Below are positions 17,457 to 25,627 of a stretch of 64,000 nt of DNA, one piece after another (position 1 is the stretch's first letter; the number at the start of each line of letters is the position of its first letter). The position numbers and the translations under genes are program-made. The stretch covers positions 268,936 to 332,935 of the forward strand of contig NZ_JADKYW010000006.1 of the NCBI RefSeq assembly GCF_015355785.1, in the 5' to 3' direction. This stretch comes from Arthrobacter gandavensis. GTDB taxonomy: Bacteria; Actinomycetota; Actinomycetes; Actinomycetales; Micrococcaceae. The notes below the pieces were generated by a model. The model saw nothing but the letters and a program-made list of their open reading frames with translations. It was not told the DNA's origin and made no database searches.

Positions 17457-18110
17457 CTACAGCACGACGCCGTTCGGCAGGTCCGGCGCATCGAACTTCT
17501 GCCGTTCGCATTCGGCCTGCAGGAGCGGATACGTTTCGGCGATCAGGTCCAGGATCCGGTTGCGGACGACCAGATAGGCTTCACCAACACCGACAACGCC
17601 CTTGAACTCCTTTAGTTCTTCCTCATAGGAAGTCTGTTTGTGCCTCAGGTAGTTCACCGTCATTCGGTCCCGCCGGGCCTGGGACGTCCGCGGCCCCGCA
17701 GGAGACTGGCTCCGGCGGAGCCGGGAGTTGTAGTGGTCCAGTGCCTTCTGCTGCACCTCGTCCCATGGCTCGGGAACAATCCGAAGCTCCAGCGCCCGCG
17801 CAGCAGCAACGGCTTCCTTCTTCTTGGACAGGGAACGCTCCCGGGCAGCCAGCTGGCGCTTGCGCGACGCCTCGCGCGCCTTCCTGAACTCGTCAGTTGA
17901 CTCGACGGCTTCGACCCGTTCCCTGGAGTAGAGCTTCATGGGAGCAGCTTTGCGCGAGAACGGATTACGGGCGGTGCGGTCCGGCTCCGGCAGGAAAGCC
18001 TTGATCTGCGTATCTGTCCACCCGCGGTCCTTTTTCAAATCCGCTGCGATCAGGAAATCTTCGCTGTTGGCAGGTTTCGGACGCGGCGGATGATGCTTCC
18101 CTCGGGACAT
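17457..18110 (-). CDS. Hypothetical basic, charged protein
   Basis: 217 residues, function not recognised. Strongly hydrophilic and rich in Arg, Lys and Glu; residues 75-110 (EFRKAREASRKRQLAAR and following) look like a long helix or coiled coil. RRDRMTVNYLRHKQTSYEEEL suggests a helical C-terminal part ending in a short hydrophobic segment (GVGEAYLVVRNRILDLI). No signal peptide or membrane segment. ATG at 18110 with a weak GAAG upstream. Regular codon usage supports a real gene; it resembles actinobacterial proteins of unknown role, possibly nucleic-acid binding. Confidence 0.6.
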   Translation of the reverse strand: MSRGKHHPPRPKPANSEDFLIAADLKKDRGWTDTQIKAFLPEPDRTARNPFSRKAAPMKLYSRERVEAVESTDEFRKAREASRKRQLAARERSLSKKKEAVAAARALELRIVPEPWDEVQQKALDHYNSRLRRSQSPAGPRTSQARRDRMTVNYLRHKQTSYEEELKEFKGVVGVGEAYLVVRNRILDLIAETYPLLQAECERQKFDAPDLPNGVVL

Positions 18111-18172
18111 TCAGGACTTCTTTGGTGGTGCGGACTGGACGCCCTCCAGTCTAGTGGCCGTTTGAGGTCCGG

Positions 18173-18209
18173 CGGCGGCGCCGTCCGGCAGGAGCGGACG
18201 GCGCCGCCG
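18173..18209. terminator. Large GC stem-loop after the phosphatase-GDPD gene
   Basis: CGGCGGCGCCGTCCG (18173-18187) pairs perfectly with CGGACGGCGCCGCCG (18195-18209) around a 7-base loop, 21 bases past the stop of the 18231-20504 gene. No T-tract follows, so it may be a GC-rich actinobacterial terminator or an mRNA 3' stabiliser. Confidence 0.6.
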
Positions 18210-18230
18210 TCGTTCAGGCCCGCAGGATTA

Positions 18231-20504
18231 TCACCCGCCGTAACCCCGGGGAAGCGGGATTCCGCGCTGTTCCATGACCAGCCTCAGCCGGGTGGGATAA
18301 TCGGTGATGATTCCGTCTACGCCGAGGTCGATGAGGTAGTTCATGGCAGCCGGCTCGTTTACCGTCCACGGCACGATCGCCAGTCCAGCCGCTCTCGCTT
18401 CAGCGGCCAGCTGCCGCGTTACCGAGCTGTAGACGGGCGAGATGGCGTCATAGCCCTGGGCAGCGGCAGCCTGCACTGCAGACCCGTTGTAGTCGTCAAT
18501 GTCGATACCGCCCAGAATCGGGGCTGCACCGGGCTCCCCTGTCTCGAGGGTTGCCGGAACGTCCACCAGCGCCACCCGGACCAGGCGGGGGTCAAGGCGG
18601 CCCGCAAGGTTCAGTGCGGACCAGTCGAAGGACTGGATGCTCACGCGGTCCGCCATTCCGGATTTGCGGACCTCCCGGACAACGGCCCGCGTCAGTGCCT
18701 CCATTCCGGGGCCGCCGGCACGCCCGTCCTCCACCTTGGTTTCAATGTTGAAGCCCACCCCGCGCGCCCTCAGCTCGCGGGCGAGGGCAAACACGTCCTT
18801 CAGCTCGGCCATCCTGTTGCCCTCCACCACCTGCTGCTCCGGGTAGCCGGGTAGCTGGGCGTAACCGCAGTCGAGGGTCTTTAGCTGCGCCAGCGTCAGT
18901 TCGGCCACCCTCTCACCCACGTAGGGAAAGTCCGGGTCTCCGGGGGCAGCCGGTTCGGTGTCCCGGCACTTGGCGGCCAGGATGACGTCGTCATGCCAGA
19001 CAACGACGGCGCCGTCCTCGCTCAGATGGGTGTCCAGTTCCAGTGTGCTGACACCCAGCTGAAGCGAATGCCGAAAGGCCGCCAGTGATTCCTCAGTGTA
19101 TTCACCACGACCGCCGCGGTGTGGCTGCAGGTCGAGCGAAGAGCGGGCCACTCCGGACCGCAGCTGCTCAACCATGACGTCGAAAACGTGTGTGTCCTCG
19201 TAGAACCCGCCGAGCTTCTCCGATCCCGGGCCCATCGCTGTCAGGGGCACATCGAGGGCGGTGTGGCCTTCCGTGGTCCAGTCAACGGAGAACACCTGGT
19301 CCGAATTCGCCACCGCGAGGGGGCCGTCTTCGGCGGATATTCCGTCCCCGGACTCGTCCTCGGTGTCGTTGAACGCTTCGATGGTCATGCCGCCGGTCTG
19401 GTGGTCCCCGACGACGATCAGCAGGGTATTCCCGTCAGCCTCCGCGAAGTCCCTGGCCACCGCTACGGACTGTTCGAAGGCGATCCCGGACTTGATGGTC
19501 AGCCCGGCGTCGTTGACGTGGGACATCGAGTCGATTCCTTCATCCTCCACCAGCAGGAAGAACCCGCCGCCGTCAGACCCTGAATTCCCTCCGCCGTGCC
19601 GTGACTGTGCTGCCGGAGCCGAGAGAAGTTCCAGCGCCATCTGCGTCATGGTGGTCAGCGGAACGGACGGCTCGTAGATTTCCTCAACGTCGTCGCCGTA
19701 CTGGAACATCTCCTCGTTGGCGAAGAGGCCAAGCACTTTGGGCCCCTGTGCCTGCAGCAGACCGGCCTCGTCCCAGACATACTCGTAGCCGTCCGACTGG
19801 GCCTGCTCCACCAGGTTGACCGGTCCGGTGCTCTCCTCGGAAGGATCCTCCGCCGGGTTGTCAGGATGCATGCCGGGGTTCCCGGCGGGATACCAGTGGT
19901 CCTCACCGCCGCCCAGAATCACGTCGGGTTGGCTGGATTCAAGGAACTGCCGCGCAATCTCGCTTTGCTCGCCGCGGTCGGACACATGTGATCCGAAGGC
20001 CGCGGGGGTAGCGTCCGTCACCTGGGCCGTAGTGACAAGGCCGGTCGATTTGCCCAGTGCCGCCGCGATCTCCAGTGCCGTGGGGACGGGGGCGCCATTA
20101 AGGTCGACGCCGATGGCCCCGTTGTAGGTCTTCACACCCGTGGACATGGTGGTTGCGGCGGCAGCTGAGTCTGTGACGAAGGTTTCAGGGTCCGCGGAAT
20201 TGGTGTGCACCAGTCCAAGCTCCGGCAGTGAGTCCATAACGAGTTCGCCCGTGAGCCCCACGTGGGAGAGCCGGATGGCATTGCGCTGGGCCGTGCCCAT
20301 GCCGTCCCCGACCATCAGGATGACGTTCCTGGCGCCCTGTGGTGTGTCCGGCCGCGGCTCTTTGGGTCCCTTTTTGGTGCCGGCCTGTTCCAGGCCGGCT
20401 GCCGCGTCCGGCGGATCTGCCGCCTTGCCGGCCGCTGCACTGCAGCCGGCGAGGATCAGTCCGCCCAGTATCGCCGTCGTTACTGTCAGTTTTCCCTTGT
20501 TCAT
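18231..20504 (-). CDS. Lipoprotein fusing alkaline phosphatase and glycerophosphodiester phosphodiesterase
   Basis: 757 residues. Lipobox LAGC with the lipidated Cys at 21 places it outside the membrane. Residues about 55-450 are a PhoA-type alkaline phosphatase: metal Asp in MVGDGMG (D67), nucleophile Ser in TDSAAA (S113), EDEGIDSMSH, GDHQTGG and EGHTALDVP metal ligands. From H462 a GDPD barrel follows: HRGGRG, TEES in place of the common PENT, LELDTHLSEDG, WHDD, NIETKV, DGIITDYP. In series the two could turn glycerophosphodiesters into alcohol, glycerol and phosphate. No frameshift is seen at the junction. The start has a weak ribosome site. Standing alone, probably a phosphate-scavenging gene. 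Confidence 0.85.
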   Translation of the reverse strand: MNKGKLTVTTAILGGLILAGCSAAAGKAADPPDAAAGLEQAGTKKGPKEPRPDTPQGARNVILMVGDGMGTAQRNAIRLSHVGLTGELVMDSLPELGLVHTNSADPETFVTDSAAAATTMSTGVKTYNGAIGVDLNGAPVPTALEIAAALGKSTGLVTTAQVTDATPAAFGSHVSDRGEQSEIARQFLESSQPDVILGGGEDHWYPAGNPGMHPDNPAEDPSEESTGPVNLVEQAQSDGYEYVWDEAGLLQAQGPKVLGLFANEEMFQYGDDVEEIYEPSVPLTTMTQMALELLSAPAAQSRHGGGNSGSDGGGFFLLVEDEGIDSMSHVNDAGLTIKSGIAFEQSVAVARDFAEADGNTLLIVVGDHQTGGMTIEAFNDTEDESGDGISAEDGPLAVANSDQVFSVDWTTEGHTALDVPLTAMGPGSEKLGGFYEDTHVFDVMVEQLRSGVARSSLDLQPHRGGRGEYTEESLAAFRHSLQLGVSTLELDTHLSEDGAVVVWHDDVILAAKCRDTEPAAPGDPDFPYVGERVAELTLAQLKTLDCGYAQLPGYPEQQVVEGNRMAELKDVFALARELRARGVGFNIETKVEDGRAGGPGMEALTRAVVREVRKSGMADRVSIQSFDWSALNLAGRLDPRLVRVALVDVPATLETGEPGAAPILGGIDIDDYNGSAVQAAAAQGYDAISPVYSSVTRQLAAEARAAGLAIVPWTVNEPAAMNYLIDLGVDGIITDYPTRLRLVMEQRGIPLPRGYGG

Positions 20505-20649
20505 TTGTGGATTCCCGTCTCAGAGTGCGCGAGTGATGACGCATGCCCCCTCATCAAGTGCGCTCACCCTGCAGGCACGCTGACGGCGGCGTCAACCGCG
20601 CCGGCGGAATCCGGGCATCGAAGGAGCGAACCGGCGGGACGGGAAGGGC

Positions 20650-21270
20650 CTATTCGAAGCGCGACGGATCCCCGGTACCGTGCCGGACTACTTCCGCGGC
20701 ACCGCTTGAGTAATCGATGACCGTTGTCGGTTCCGGACCGCAGAAGCCCGAATCCACTACGGCGTCCAGCTGGTTTCCGAGGGTGTCCTGGATTTCCCAG
20801 CCCTGGGTCAGGGCCTCTTCCTGGCCCGGCAGCAGCAGTGTGCTGGAAAGAATGGGCTCACCGAGGTCCTCCAGAAGTGCCTGCACCACCTTGTTGTCCG
20901 GGATCCGCACGCCCACCGTTTTCTTTTTCGGGTGCAGAAGGCGGCGCGGAACTTCCTTCGTGGCGGGCAGGATGAAGGTGTAGCTGCCCGGCGTCACGGC
21001 TTTGATGGCGCGGAATACGTCATTGTTGACCTGGACGAACTGGCCCAGCTGGGCGAAGTCGCGGCACACCAGCGTGAAGTGGTGTTTCGAGTCGAGTTCG
21101 CGGATGCTGCGGATCCGGTCCAGCGCCTCGCGGTTGCCGAGCTGCGCGCCCAGGGCATAGCAGGAGTCCGTGGGATAGGCGATCAGCCCGCCCTCCCGCA
21201 GAACAGCGGTGACCTGGGAGATGGTGCGGGGCTGGGGATTATCGGGATGGACGTCGAAGTATCTGGCCAT
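20650..21270 (-). CDS. Sua5/YciO/YrdC family protein (threonylcarbamoyl-AMP synthase-like)
   Basis: 206 residues with the YrdC-type nucleotide and bicarbonate/threonine site: REGGLIAYPTDSCYALG, the K/R-rich SKHHFTLVCRDF, and PGSYTFILPATKEVPRR. This form most resembles YciO, a family member that may not make t6A; a true TsaC may exist elsewhere. The start at 21270 lacks a ribosome site, but TAAGCT ends 6 bases upstream, suggesting a leaderless transcript. The IS481-type element was inserted 58 bases upstream of the start and separates it from whatever preceded it. Confidence 0.85.
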   Translation of the reverse strand: MARYFDVHPDNPQPRTISQVTAVLREGGLIAYPTDSCYALGAQLGNREALDRIRSIRELDSKHHFTLVCRDFAQLGQFVQVNNDVFRAIKAVTPGSYTFILPATKEVPRRLLHPKKKTVGVRIPDNKVVQALLEDLGEPILSSTLLLPGQEEALTQGWEIQDTLGNQLDAVVDSGFCGPEPTTVIDYSSGAAEVVRHGTGDPSRFE

Positions 21271-21276
21271 GTGCTG

Positions 21277-21282
21277 AGCTTA
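21277..21282 (-). promoter_or_regulatory. -10 box of a probable leaderless promoter for the YciO-like gene
   Basis: TAAGCT on the minus strand ends 6 bases before the ATG at 21270, with no Shine-Dalgarno sequence between. The IS element left this box intact, its near end lying about 46 bases further upstream, so any -35 remains too. Confidence 0.4.
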
Positions 21283-21328
21283 CGCGCCCTGCCCGTCCCG
21301 AAGGATGGAAGCTGCTCCGTGCCCTAGA

Positions 21329-21357
21329 TGTACTGAGACACCACGTTAGTTACACGT
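21329..21357 (+). repeat. Left terminal inverted repeat of the IS element
   Basis: Begins TGTACTGAGACACCACGTTA and differs from the right end only at positions 13 and 28. TGT ends are usual for IS481 elements. Confidence 0.9.
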
Positions 21358-21420
21358 GAATAGGGTGAAGACCTCTTAGGTTTGGTGGTTACCACACACA
21401 GCCGAACCCAAGAGGTCTTC

Positions 21421-22383
21421 ATGTCCCACGGTAATGCCCGTCTGGCTCCGGCCGGAAGAATGATCCTGGTCCAGCGCGTCGCTTCCGGGCGGCCGGTAGC
21501 CCATGTCGCGAAGGAAATGGGTATCTCCCGGCCCACCGCTTACCGGTGGGTCAACCGGTACCGGGAAGAAGGCCCGCCCGGTTTGGAAGACCGTTCTTCG
21601 AAGCCCAAAACGTGCCCGCACGCGACCAGCCCGGAGAAAACCGCCGAGGTCCTAACAACCCGTACCGAGCACCGCACCGGGCCGGCCGATATCGCATCCC
21701 GCACCGGGGTAGGCGTCCGCACGGTGTCCCGGATCCTTCTTCGTTCCGGTGTCCCCAAGCTCTGGGAGCTGGATCCGCTGACCGGTATCCGCATCCGTGC
21801 CGCCCGGGCAACGGAGCGCCGGTATGAACGCGACGCTCCCGGGGACATGGTCCATATCGATGTGAAGAAACTCGGCCGGATCCCGGACGGGGGCGGCTGG
21901 CGGGCAGACCCGAATCAGTCCGCTCGCAACCACAGCACCGGCCACACGAGAGTCGGTTTCGACTACGTCCACGTCGCCGTGGACGATCACTCAAGGCTCG
22001 CGTTCGTGGAAGTCCACCCCGATGAGAAGGGTCCGACCTGCGCCGGGTTCCTGCAGCGGGCTGCCGCGTTCATGGCCGCGCACGGAGCGCCGGTGAAACG
22101 AGTCATGACGGATAACGCGTTCGCTTACCGGCTCTCCAATGACTTCCAGGCGGTGCTGTCCACGTTGGGTGCCAAGCACATCCTGATCAAGCCCCGCCAT
22201 CCTTGGCAGAACGGCAAAGCCGAACGCTTCAACCGGACCCTGCAGGAAGGCTGGGCCTACCGGCAGGTCTTCGACTCCAACCAAGCCCGCACCGATGCCC
22301 TGCAACCGTGGCTAGACTTCTACAACCACCAACGCCCACACGGCAGCCTCGGAGGCAAAGCACCCATCACCAGGTGTAACTAA
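21421..22383 (+). CDS. IS481 family transposase
   Basis: 320-residue DDE transposase. N-terminal helix-turn-helix (VAKEMGISRPTAYRWVNRY, residues about 30-48), second HTH around ASRTGVGVRTVSRIL, then the rve integrase core: first Asp in MVHIDVKKLG, second in VMTDNAFAY, Glu in KAERFNRTLQ. ATG at 21421 (MSHGNARL) follows AAGAGGTC; an upstream GTG at 21382 in frame lacks such a site. The 3' end runs into the right inverted repeat, as usual for compact IS481 elements. No frameshift: it should be active. Confidence 0.93.
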   Translation: MSHGNARLAPAGRMILVQRVASGRPVAHVAKEMGISRPTAYRWVNRYREEGPPGLEDRSSKPKTCPHATSPEKTAEVLTTRTEHRTGPADIASRTGVGVRTVSRILLRSGVPKLWELDPLTGIRIRAARATERRYERDAPGDMVHIDVKKLGRIPDGGGWRADPNQSARNHSTGHTRVGFDYVHVAVDDHSRLAFVEVHPDEKGPTCAGFLQRAAAFMAAHGAPVKRVMTDNAFAYRLSNDFQAVLSTLGAKHILIKPRHPWQNGKAERFNRTLQEGWAYRQVFDSNQARTDALQPWLDFYNHQRPHGSLGGKAPITRCN

Positions 22384-22400
22384 CGTGCTGTCTCAGTACA
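22372..22400 (-). repeat. Right terminal inverted repeat of the IS element
   Basis: Reverse complement begins TGTACTGAGACAGCACGTTA. It overlaps the last codons and stop of the transposase gene. Confidence 0.9.
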
Positions 22401-22401
22401 C

Positions 22402-22560
22402 CTAGACCTCTTCCGCAGATTCGCCGAGCGTCCGCAGGGCAGCCTGGAGCCCGTCGGAAGTACGGGATACAACCGAGGCCAGCTGTTCCTGCCCGGCCAG
22501 ATTCACCAGGGATTCGGGATCGGGTGCCGGTGGACGGCAAAGCGGACGAGAAAGCTTGGC
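22402..22560 (-). pseudogene. 3' remnant of an unidentified gene abutting the IS element
   Basis: On the minus strand a coding-like tail (PDPESLVNLAGQEQLASV, then DGLQAALRTLGESAEEV) ends at TAG 22402-22404, a stop lying inside the CCTAGA target duplication. Third codon positions are GC-rich as in real genes, but no start codon with a ribosome site is seen, and upstream the frame runs antisense through the 22712 gene. It is probably the end of a decayed gene. The rest of the 311-base gap to 22712 shows nothing recognisable. The left boundary is the stop; the right boundary is a guess. Confidence 0.35.
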
Positions 22561-22711
22561 AGGGCGGGCGTCGGCGCGGGCGGAGCATTCAAGGTATGGA
22601 CCCGGGGCGCGGCACGCTGGATACTGCCGGTAGCGGCGCGGCGGGAAGCAGCGGCAGCCAGGCCTGCCGCTGGTCACCGGCAGGACGAACCCGAGAGAAC
22701 AGGAAAAGGCC

Positions 22712-23176
22712 GTGCAGAAACAGACCAGCGGCGACGCGGGCATGCGGAGCGAATCGAAGCCCTTCACACGCGCCGAGAAGATGCTCATCTGCCTGGAACT
22801 CACCACGGGCACGGCCGCCGTGGTATCCGGAGCGGTGCTGGCAGCCCTGCCGCACGGGTCCTTCCTCCATGCCGGTCCGCACGTCCTGGCGCGAACCCCC
22901 TTCAGGAACTGGCGCCTGCCCGGCCTGTTCCTGGCAGCCGGATGCGGCGGAGGGTACATTGCCGCGGGATCCCTCCAGCTCGTCCGGCATCCTGCGGCGC
23001 CGCTGGTCTCCGCAGCGGCCGGTGCTGCACTCGTGGGGCTGGAGGTGTGGGAAACGGCCGTCATTGAATTCCAGCCCCTCGAAGTGTTCTACTCGGCCGT
23101 CGGCGGAGCGGTGGCAGCGCTGGCGCTCCGCACTGCCGCGGCTGGCGAAGGGACCAGGCGCCGCACCGGCCCCTAG
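22712..23176 (+). CDS. Small integral membrane protein of unknown function
   Basis: 154 residues with about four hydrophobic segments (residues 25-47, 70-90, 96-113, 122-140). GTG at 22712 follows AGGAAAAGG at good distance. RTPFRNWRLPGLFLAAGCGGGY resembles membrane proteins of unknown function from actinobacteria. It overlaps the convergent VOC gene by 4 bases. No substrate or partner can be proposed. Confidence 0.65.
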   Translation: MQKQTSGDAGMRSESKPFTRAEKMLICLELTTGTAAVVSGAVLAALPHGSFLHAGPHVLARTPFRNWRLPGLFLAAGCGGGYIAAGSLQLVRHPAAPLVSAAAGAALVGLEVWETAVIEFQPLEVFYSAVGGAVAALALRTAAAGEGTRRRTGP

Positions 23177-23589
23177 GACCCGCCGTCTTCGATGCTGACC
23201 ATCCAGCTCGTACCGAACCTGTCTGTCAGCATGCCGAAAACATCTCCCCACGGCGCCCGCTCCAGCGGAAGAGTCATCTGTCCGCCGTCGAGGAGCTTGT
23301 CCCAGTAGCCGCGCAGATCATCGGCGTCGTCGCCGCTCAGCGAGATAGAGTAGCTGCTGCCTTCATCGAGGTTCATGCTGTTCGGCGTATCCGAGGCCAT
23401 GAGGACGAAGCCCTTGTCCGTGGTCAGTGCCGAGTGCATGATCTTGCCGGCCTCCTCCGGGTCGTCGCTGGCATGCATTTCTCCGAAAGTGGAGCTCTCA
23501 AGTGTGCCGCCGAAAACCTCCTGGTAGAAGGCCATGGCTTCGGCCGCGTTGTCACGGAAGCTGAGGTAGGGATTCATCTGGCTGGGCAT
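23173..23589 (-). CDS. VOC family protein (PhnB/YdcJ-like glyoxalase fold)
   Basis: 138 residues. MNPYLSFRDNAAEAMAFYQEVFGG and the closing MLTDRFGTSWMVS are diagnostic of the PhnB-like branch of the vicinal oxygen chelate superfamily. Related proteins are annotated 3-demethylubiquinone methyltransferase-like, but no methylation activity follows from that. ATG at 23589 follows GAGAGGA; the longer frame upstream has atypical composition. Function unknown, possibly small-molecule binding or resistance. Confidence 0.82.
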   Translation of the reverse strand: MPSQMNPYLSFRDNAAEAMAFYQEVFGGTLESSTFGEMHASDDPEEAGKIMHSALTTDKGFVLMASDTPNSMNLDEGSSYSISLSGDDADDLRGYWDKLLDGGQMTLPLERAPWGDVFGMLTDRFGTSWMVSIEDGGS

Positions 23590-23698
23590 GGCAAATCCTC
23601 TCCGAACTGTTTGGGGCCGGCAAGGGCCGGTGGAAGAAAAGTATGCCTTCGGCCACCCCGGCGGGGAAGGGGGCTGCCCGGTCCCGCCCCGTGCAACG

Positions 23699-23728
23699 CT
23701 GACACGGGACCATGCAGGCAGGTAGCCT
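23699..23728 (+). promoter_or_regulatory. Probable leaderless promoter of the LigD-type polymerase gene
   Basis: CTGACA (23699-23704), an 18-base spacer and TAGCCT (23723-23728). The -10 ends 6 bases before the ATG at 23735, and no ribosome site is present, so transcription should begin at or next to the start codon. Confidence 0.5.
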
Positions 23729-23734
23729 GCCAGC

Positions 23735-24766
23735 ATGGCGGCCAAAGCAACCACCCTGTCAGTGCCCGGACCCCACGGCGCCCGAGAGGTTCGGATCTCC
23801 AGTCCGGACCGCGTGCTGTGGCCGGAATCCGGCTTCACGAAGCTGGACCTCGCAAACTACATCGTTGCCGTAGGCGAGGCGTTCACCGCAGCCAACGGGA
23901 ACCGGCCGTTGGCCCTGCAGCGGTTCCCGGGCGGGATCGACGGCGAACAGTTCTTTTCCAAGAACCCGCCCAAAGGCGCGCCGGACTACGTGCGGGACGT
24001 CATGGTTGTCTATCCGAGTGCCCGTTCCCATCCGCAGCTGGTCATCGACGAGCCTGCGGCAGCGGTATGGGCCGTGCAGATGAACACCGTGGTGTTCCAT
24101 CCCTGGCCGTCCCTGGCATCGGACCCGGACAACCCGGACCAGCTCCGCATTGACCTGGATCCGCAGCCCGGCACCGACTTCGACGACGCCGTACCTGCCG
24201 CGAATGCCCTGCGCCAGGTGCTGGCCGAGGCAGGCCTGGAAGCATTCGTCAAGACTTCCGGCAACCGCGGCCTGCACGTCTTCGCACCCATTGAACCGGT
24301 GCGGGAATTCCAGGACGTGAGGCATGCCGTGATCGCCGCCGCGCGCGAACTCGAGCGCCGGATGCCTGACCGGGTAACGACGTCGTGGTGGAAGGAGGAA
24401 CGCGGCGAGAAAGTGTTCGTGGACTTCAACCAGGCGAACCGGGACCGCACCATGGCCGGAGCTTACAGCCCGCGGGCGCTGCCGCATGCCCCCGTCTCAA
24501 CCCCCGTCACCTGGGCGGAACTGGAGGCAGTGGATCCCCGCGCCCTCACTGTGGCGACCGTGCCGCAGCGGCTCGCGGAAACCGGCGACCCCTGGGCCGC
24601 CTTCGGAGAGGTGCAGGGAAGCATCGACATCCTGCTGGAGTGGTGGCAGCGGGACCTCGACAACGGCCTGGGGGAACTGCCCTTTCCACCGGACTACCCG
24701 AAGATGCCCGGCGAACCGCCCCGGGTCCAGCCCAGCCGCCGGAAGATGGGCCTGCCGGAGACTTAG
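23735..24766 (+). CDS. LigD-type polymerase/primase domain protein (PolDom)
   Basis: 343-residue stand-alone archaeo-eukaryotic primase of the kind fused to ligase in LigD, used to fill or extend ends in non-homologous end joining. Motifs: WPESGFTKLDLANY, GEQFFSKNPPKGAPDY, catalytic DxD in RIDLDPQPG, SGNRGLHVF, and the third acidic residue in FVDFNQANRDRT. No nuclease or ligase domain is attached. An ATP-dependent ligase (40990) is in the window but 16 kb away; Ku was not seen. ATG chosen with the leaderless promoter. Confidence 0.9.
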   Translation: MAAKATTLSVPGPHGAREVRISSPDRVLWPESGFTKLDLANYIVAVGEAFTAANGNRPLALQRFPGGIDGEQFFSKNPPKGAPDYVRDVMVVYPSARSHPQLVIDEPAAAVWAVQMNTVVFHPWPSLASDPDNPDQLRIDLDPQPGTDFDDAVPAANALRQVLAEAGLEAFVKTSGNRGLHVFAPIEPVREFQDVRHAVIAAARELERRMPDRVTTSWWKEERGEKVFVDFNQANRDRTMAGAYSPRALPHAPVSTPVTWAELEAVDPRALTVATVPQRLAETGDPWAAFGEVQGSIDILLEWWQRDLDNGLGELPFPPDYPKMPGEPPRVQPSRRKMGLPET

Positions 24767-24857
24767 CTGTGAGGAGCATCACGGCTCGTTGGGGAAGCGC
24801 AGCAGAATCAACGCTGTTAACAAGGTTTGGTAACTTCGCCGACCAGAAAGTGTCTCC

Positions 24858-25481
24858 ATGAGCAACAGCACCACCCAGGTAAGCCAGGATCAATTCGTCG
24901 TTGACACCGAAGCACTCGACGCCCTTTTCCTGGAAGCACGCACCGCCAACACGTTCAGCTCCGAACCGGTAACCGAGGAGCAGCTGCGGGCCATCTATGA
25001 CCTGACCAAGATGGGCCCGACGTCCATGAACATCCAGCCGATGCGCATCACCTGGGTGAACTCGCCGGAGGCACGCGAGCGGCTGGTGAAGCACATGGCC
25101 GAAGGCAACCAGGGCAAGACCGCCTCGGCCCCCGCCGTTGCCGTGCTCAGCTTCGACACCGAATGGCACGAAGGGTTCCCGACCTTCTTCCCGCATGCAG
25201 CAGACCGCAAGGCAATGTTCGACGGCAACGACGAGCTGCGCAGCATCATGGGCAACAACAACGCCCACATGCAGGCCGCCTACTTCATTCTGGCTGTCCG
25301 TGCCGTGGGCCTGGCCGCCGGACCCATGGGTGCGTTCGACGCCGCCGGCATCGACGCCGAATTCCACGCGGGCACCAACCGGCGCACCTTCATGGTGGTC
25401 AACGTGGGCAAGCCGGGGGAGAACCCCTGGTTCGACCGCCTGCCGCGCTACGACTACGACGAAGTGGCCACGACGCTCTAA
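24858..25481 (+). CDS. RutE-type malonic semialdehyde reductase (nitroreductase family)
   Basis: 207-residue FMN-dependent nitroreductase-fold protein. Residues such as ARTANTFSSEPV, MGPTSMNIQPMR and AVGLAAGPMGAFDAAGID match the RutE/HadB group, which in E. coli reduces malonic semialdehyde to 3-hydroxypropionate in uracil degradation. No other rut genes are near, so its physiological substrate here is open. ATG at 24858; the ribosome site (AGAAAG) is modest. A strong hairpin terminator follows at 25510. Confidence 0.85.
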   Translation: MSNSTTQVSQDQFVVDTEALDALFLEARTANTFSSEPVTEEQLRAIYDLTKMGPTSMNIQPMRITWVNSPEARERLVKHMAEGNQGKTASAPAVAVLSFDTEWHEGFPTFFPHAADRKAMFDGNDELRSIMGNNNAHMQAAYFILAVRAVGLAAGPMGAFDAAGIDAEFHAGTNRRTFMVVNVGKPGENPWFDRLPRYDYDEVATTL

Positions 25482-25509
25482 TCCGGCCAGAATCGTGTGA
25501 CGCTTCGGC

Positions 25510-25541
25510 AAAAAGGAGCGGCCGCGTGCCGGTCCTTTTTT
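25510..25541. terminator. Bidirectional-looking rho-independent terminator
   Basis: AAAAAGGA (25510-25517) pairs with TCCTTTTT (25533-25540), with an inner GGC/GCC pair and a following T-run. It is 29 bases past the RutE-like gene and gives termination on the plus strand; the A-run gives a T-run on the minus strand too. Confidence 0.85.
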
Positions 25542-25627
25542 GCTGTCCCGGCCACGTCAGCGGGCGGCCATGCCTTCCACCCTCCGACCCCCGGTGGGAG
25601 GATTGCGTAGGCCGGAGAGCAGGGGAC

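Larger units (their letters stand above)
21329..22400 (+). mobile_element. Complete IS481-family insertion sequence
   Basis: 1072-bp element with 29-bp terminal inverted repeats (27 of 29 matching) and one transposase gene. It is flanked by a perfect 6-bp direct repeat, CCTAGA, at 21323-21328 and 22401-22406, the target duplication. Intact ends, intact gene and intact duplication suggest a recent, still movable insertion. Confidence 0.93.

Noticed and set aside
22402-23064. 220-codon minus-strand frame as a full gene
   Set aside because: Most of it is antisense to the membrane protein at 22712; only the last about 50 codons look coding, so it is listed as a remnant.
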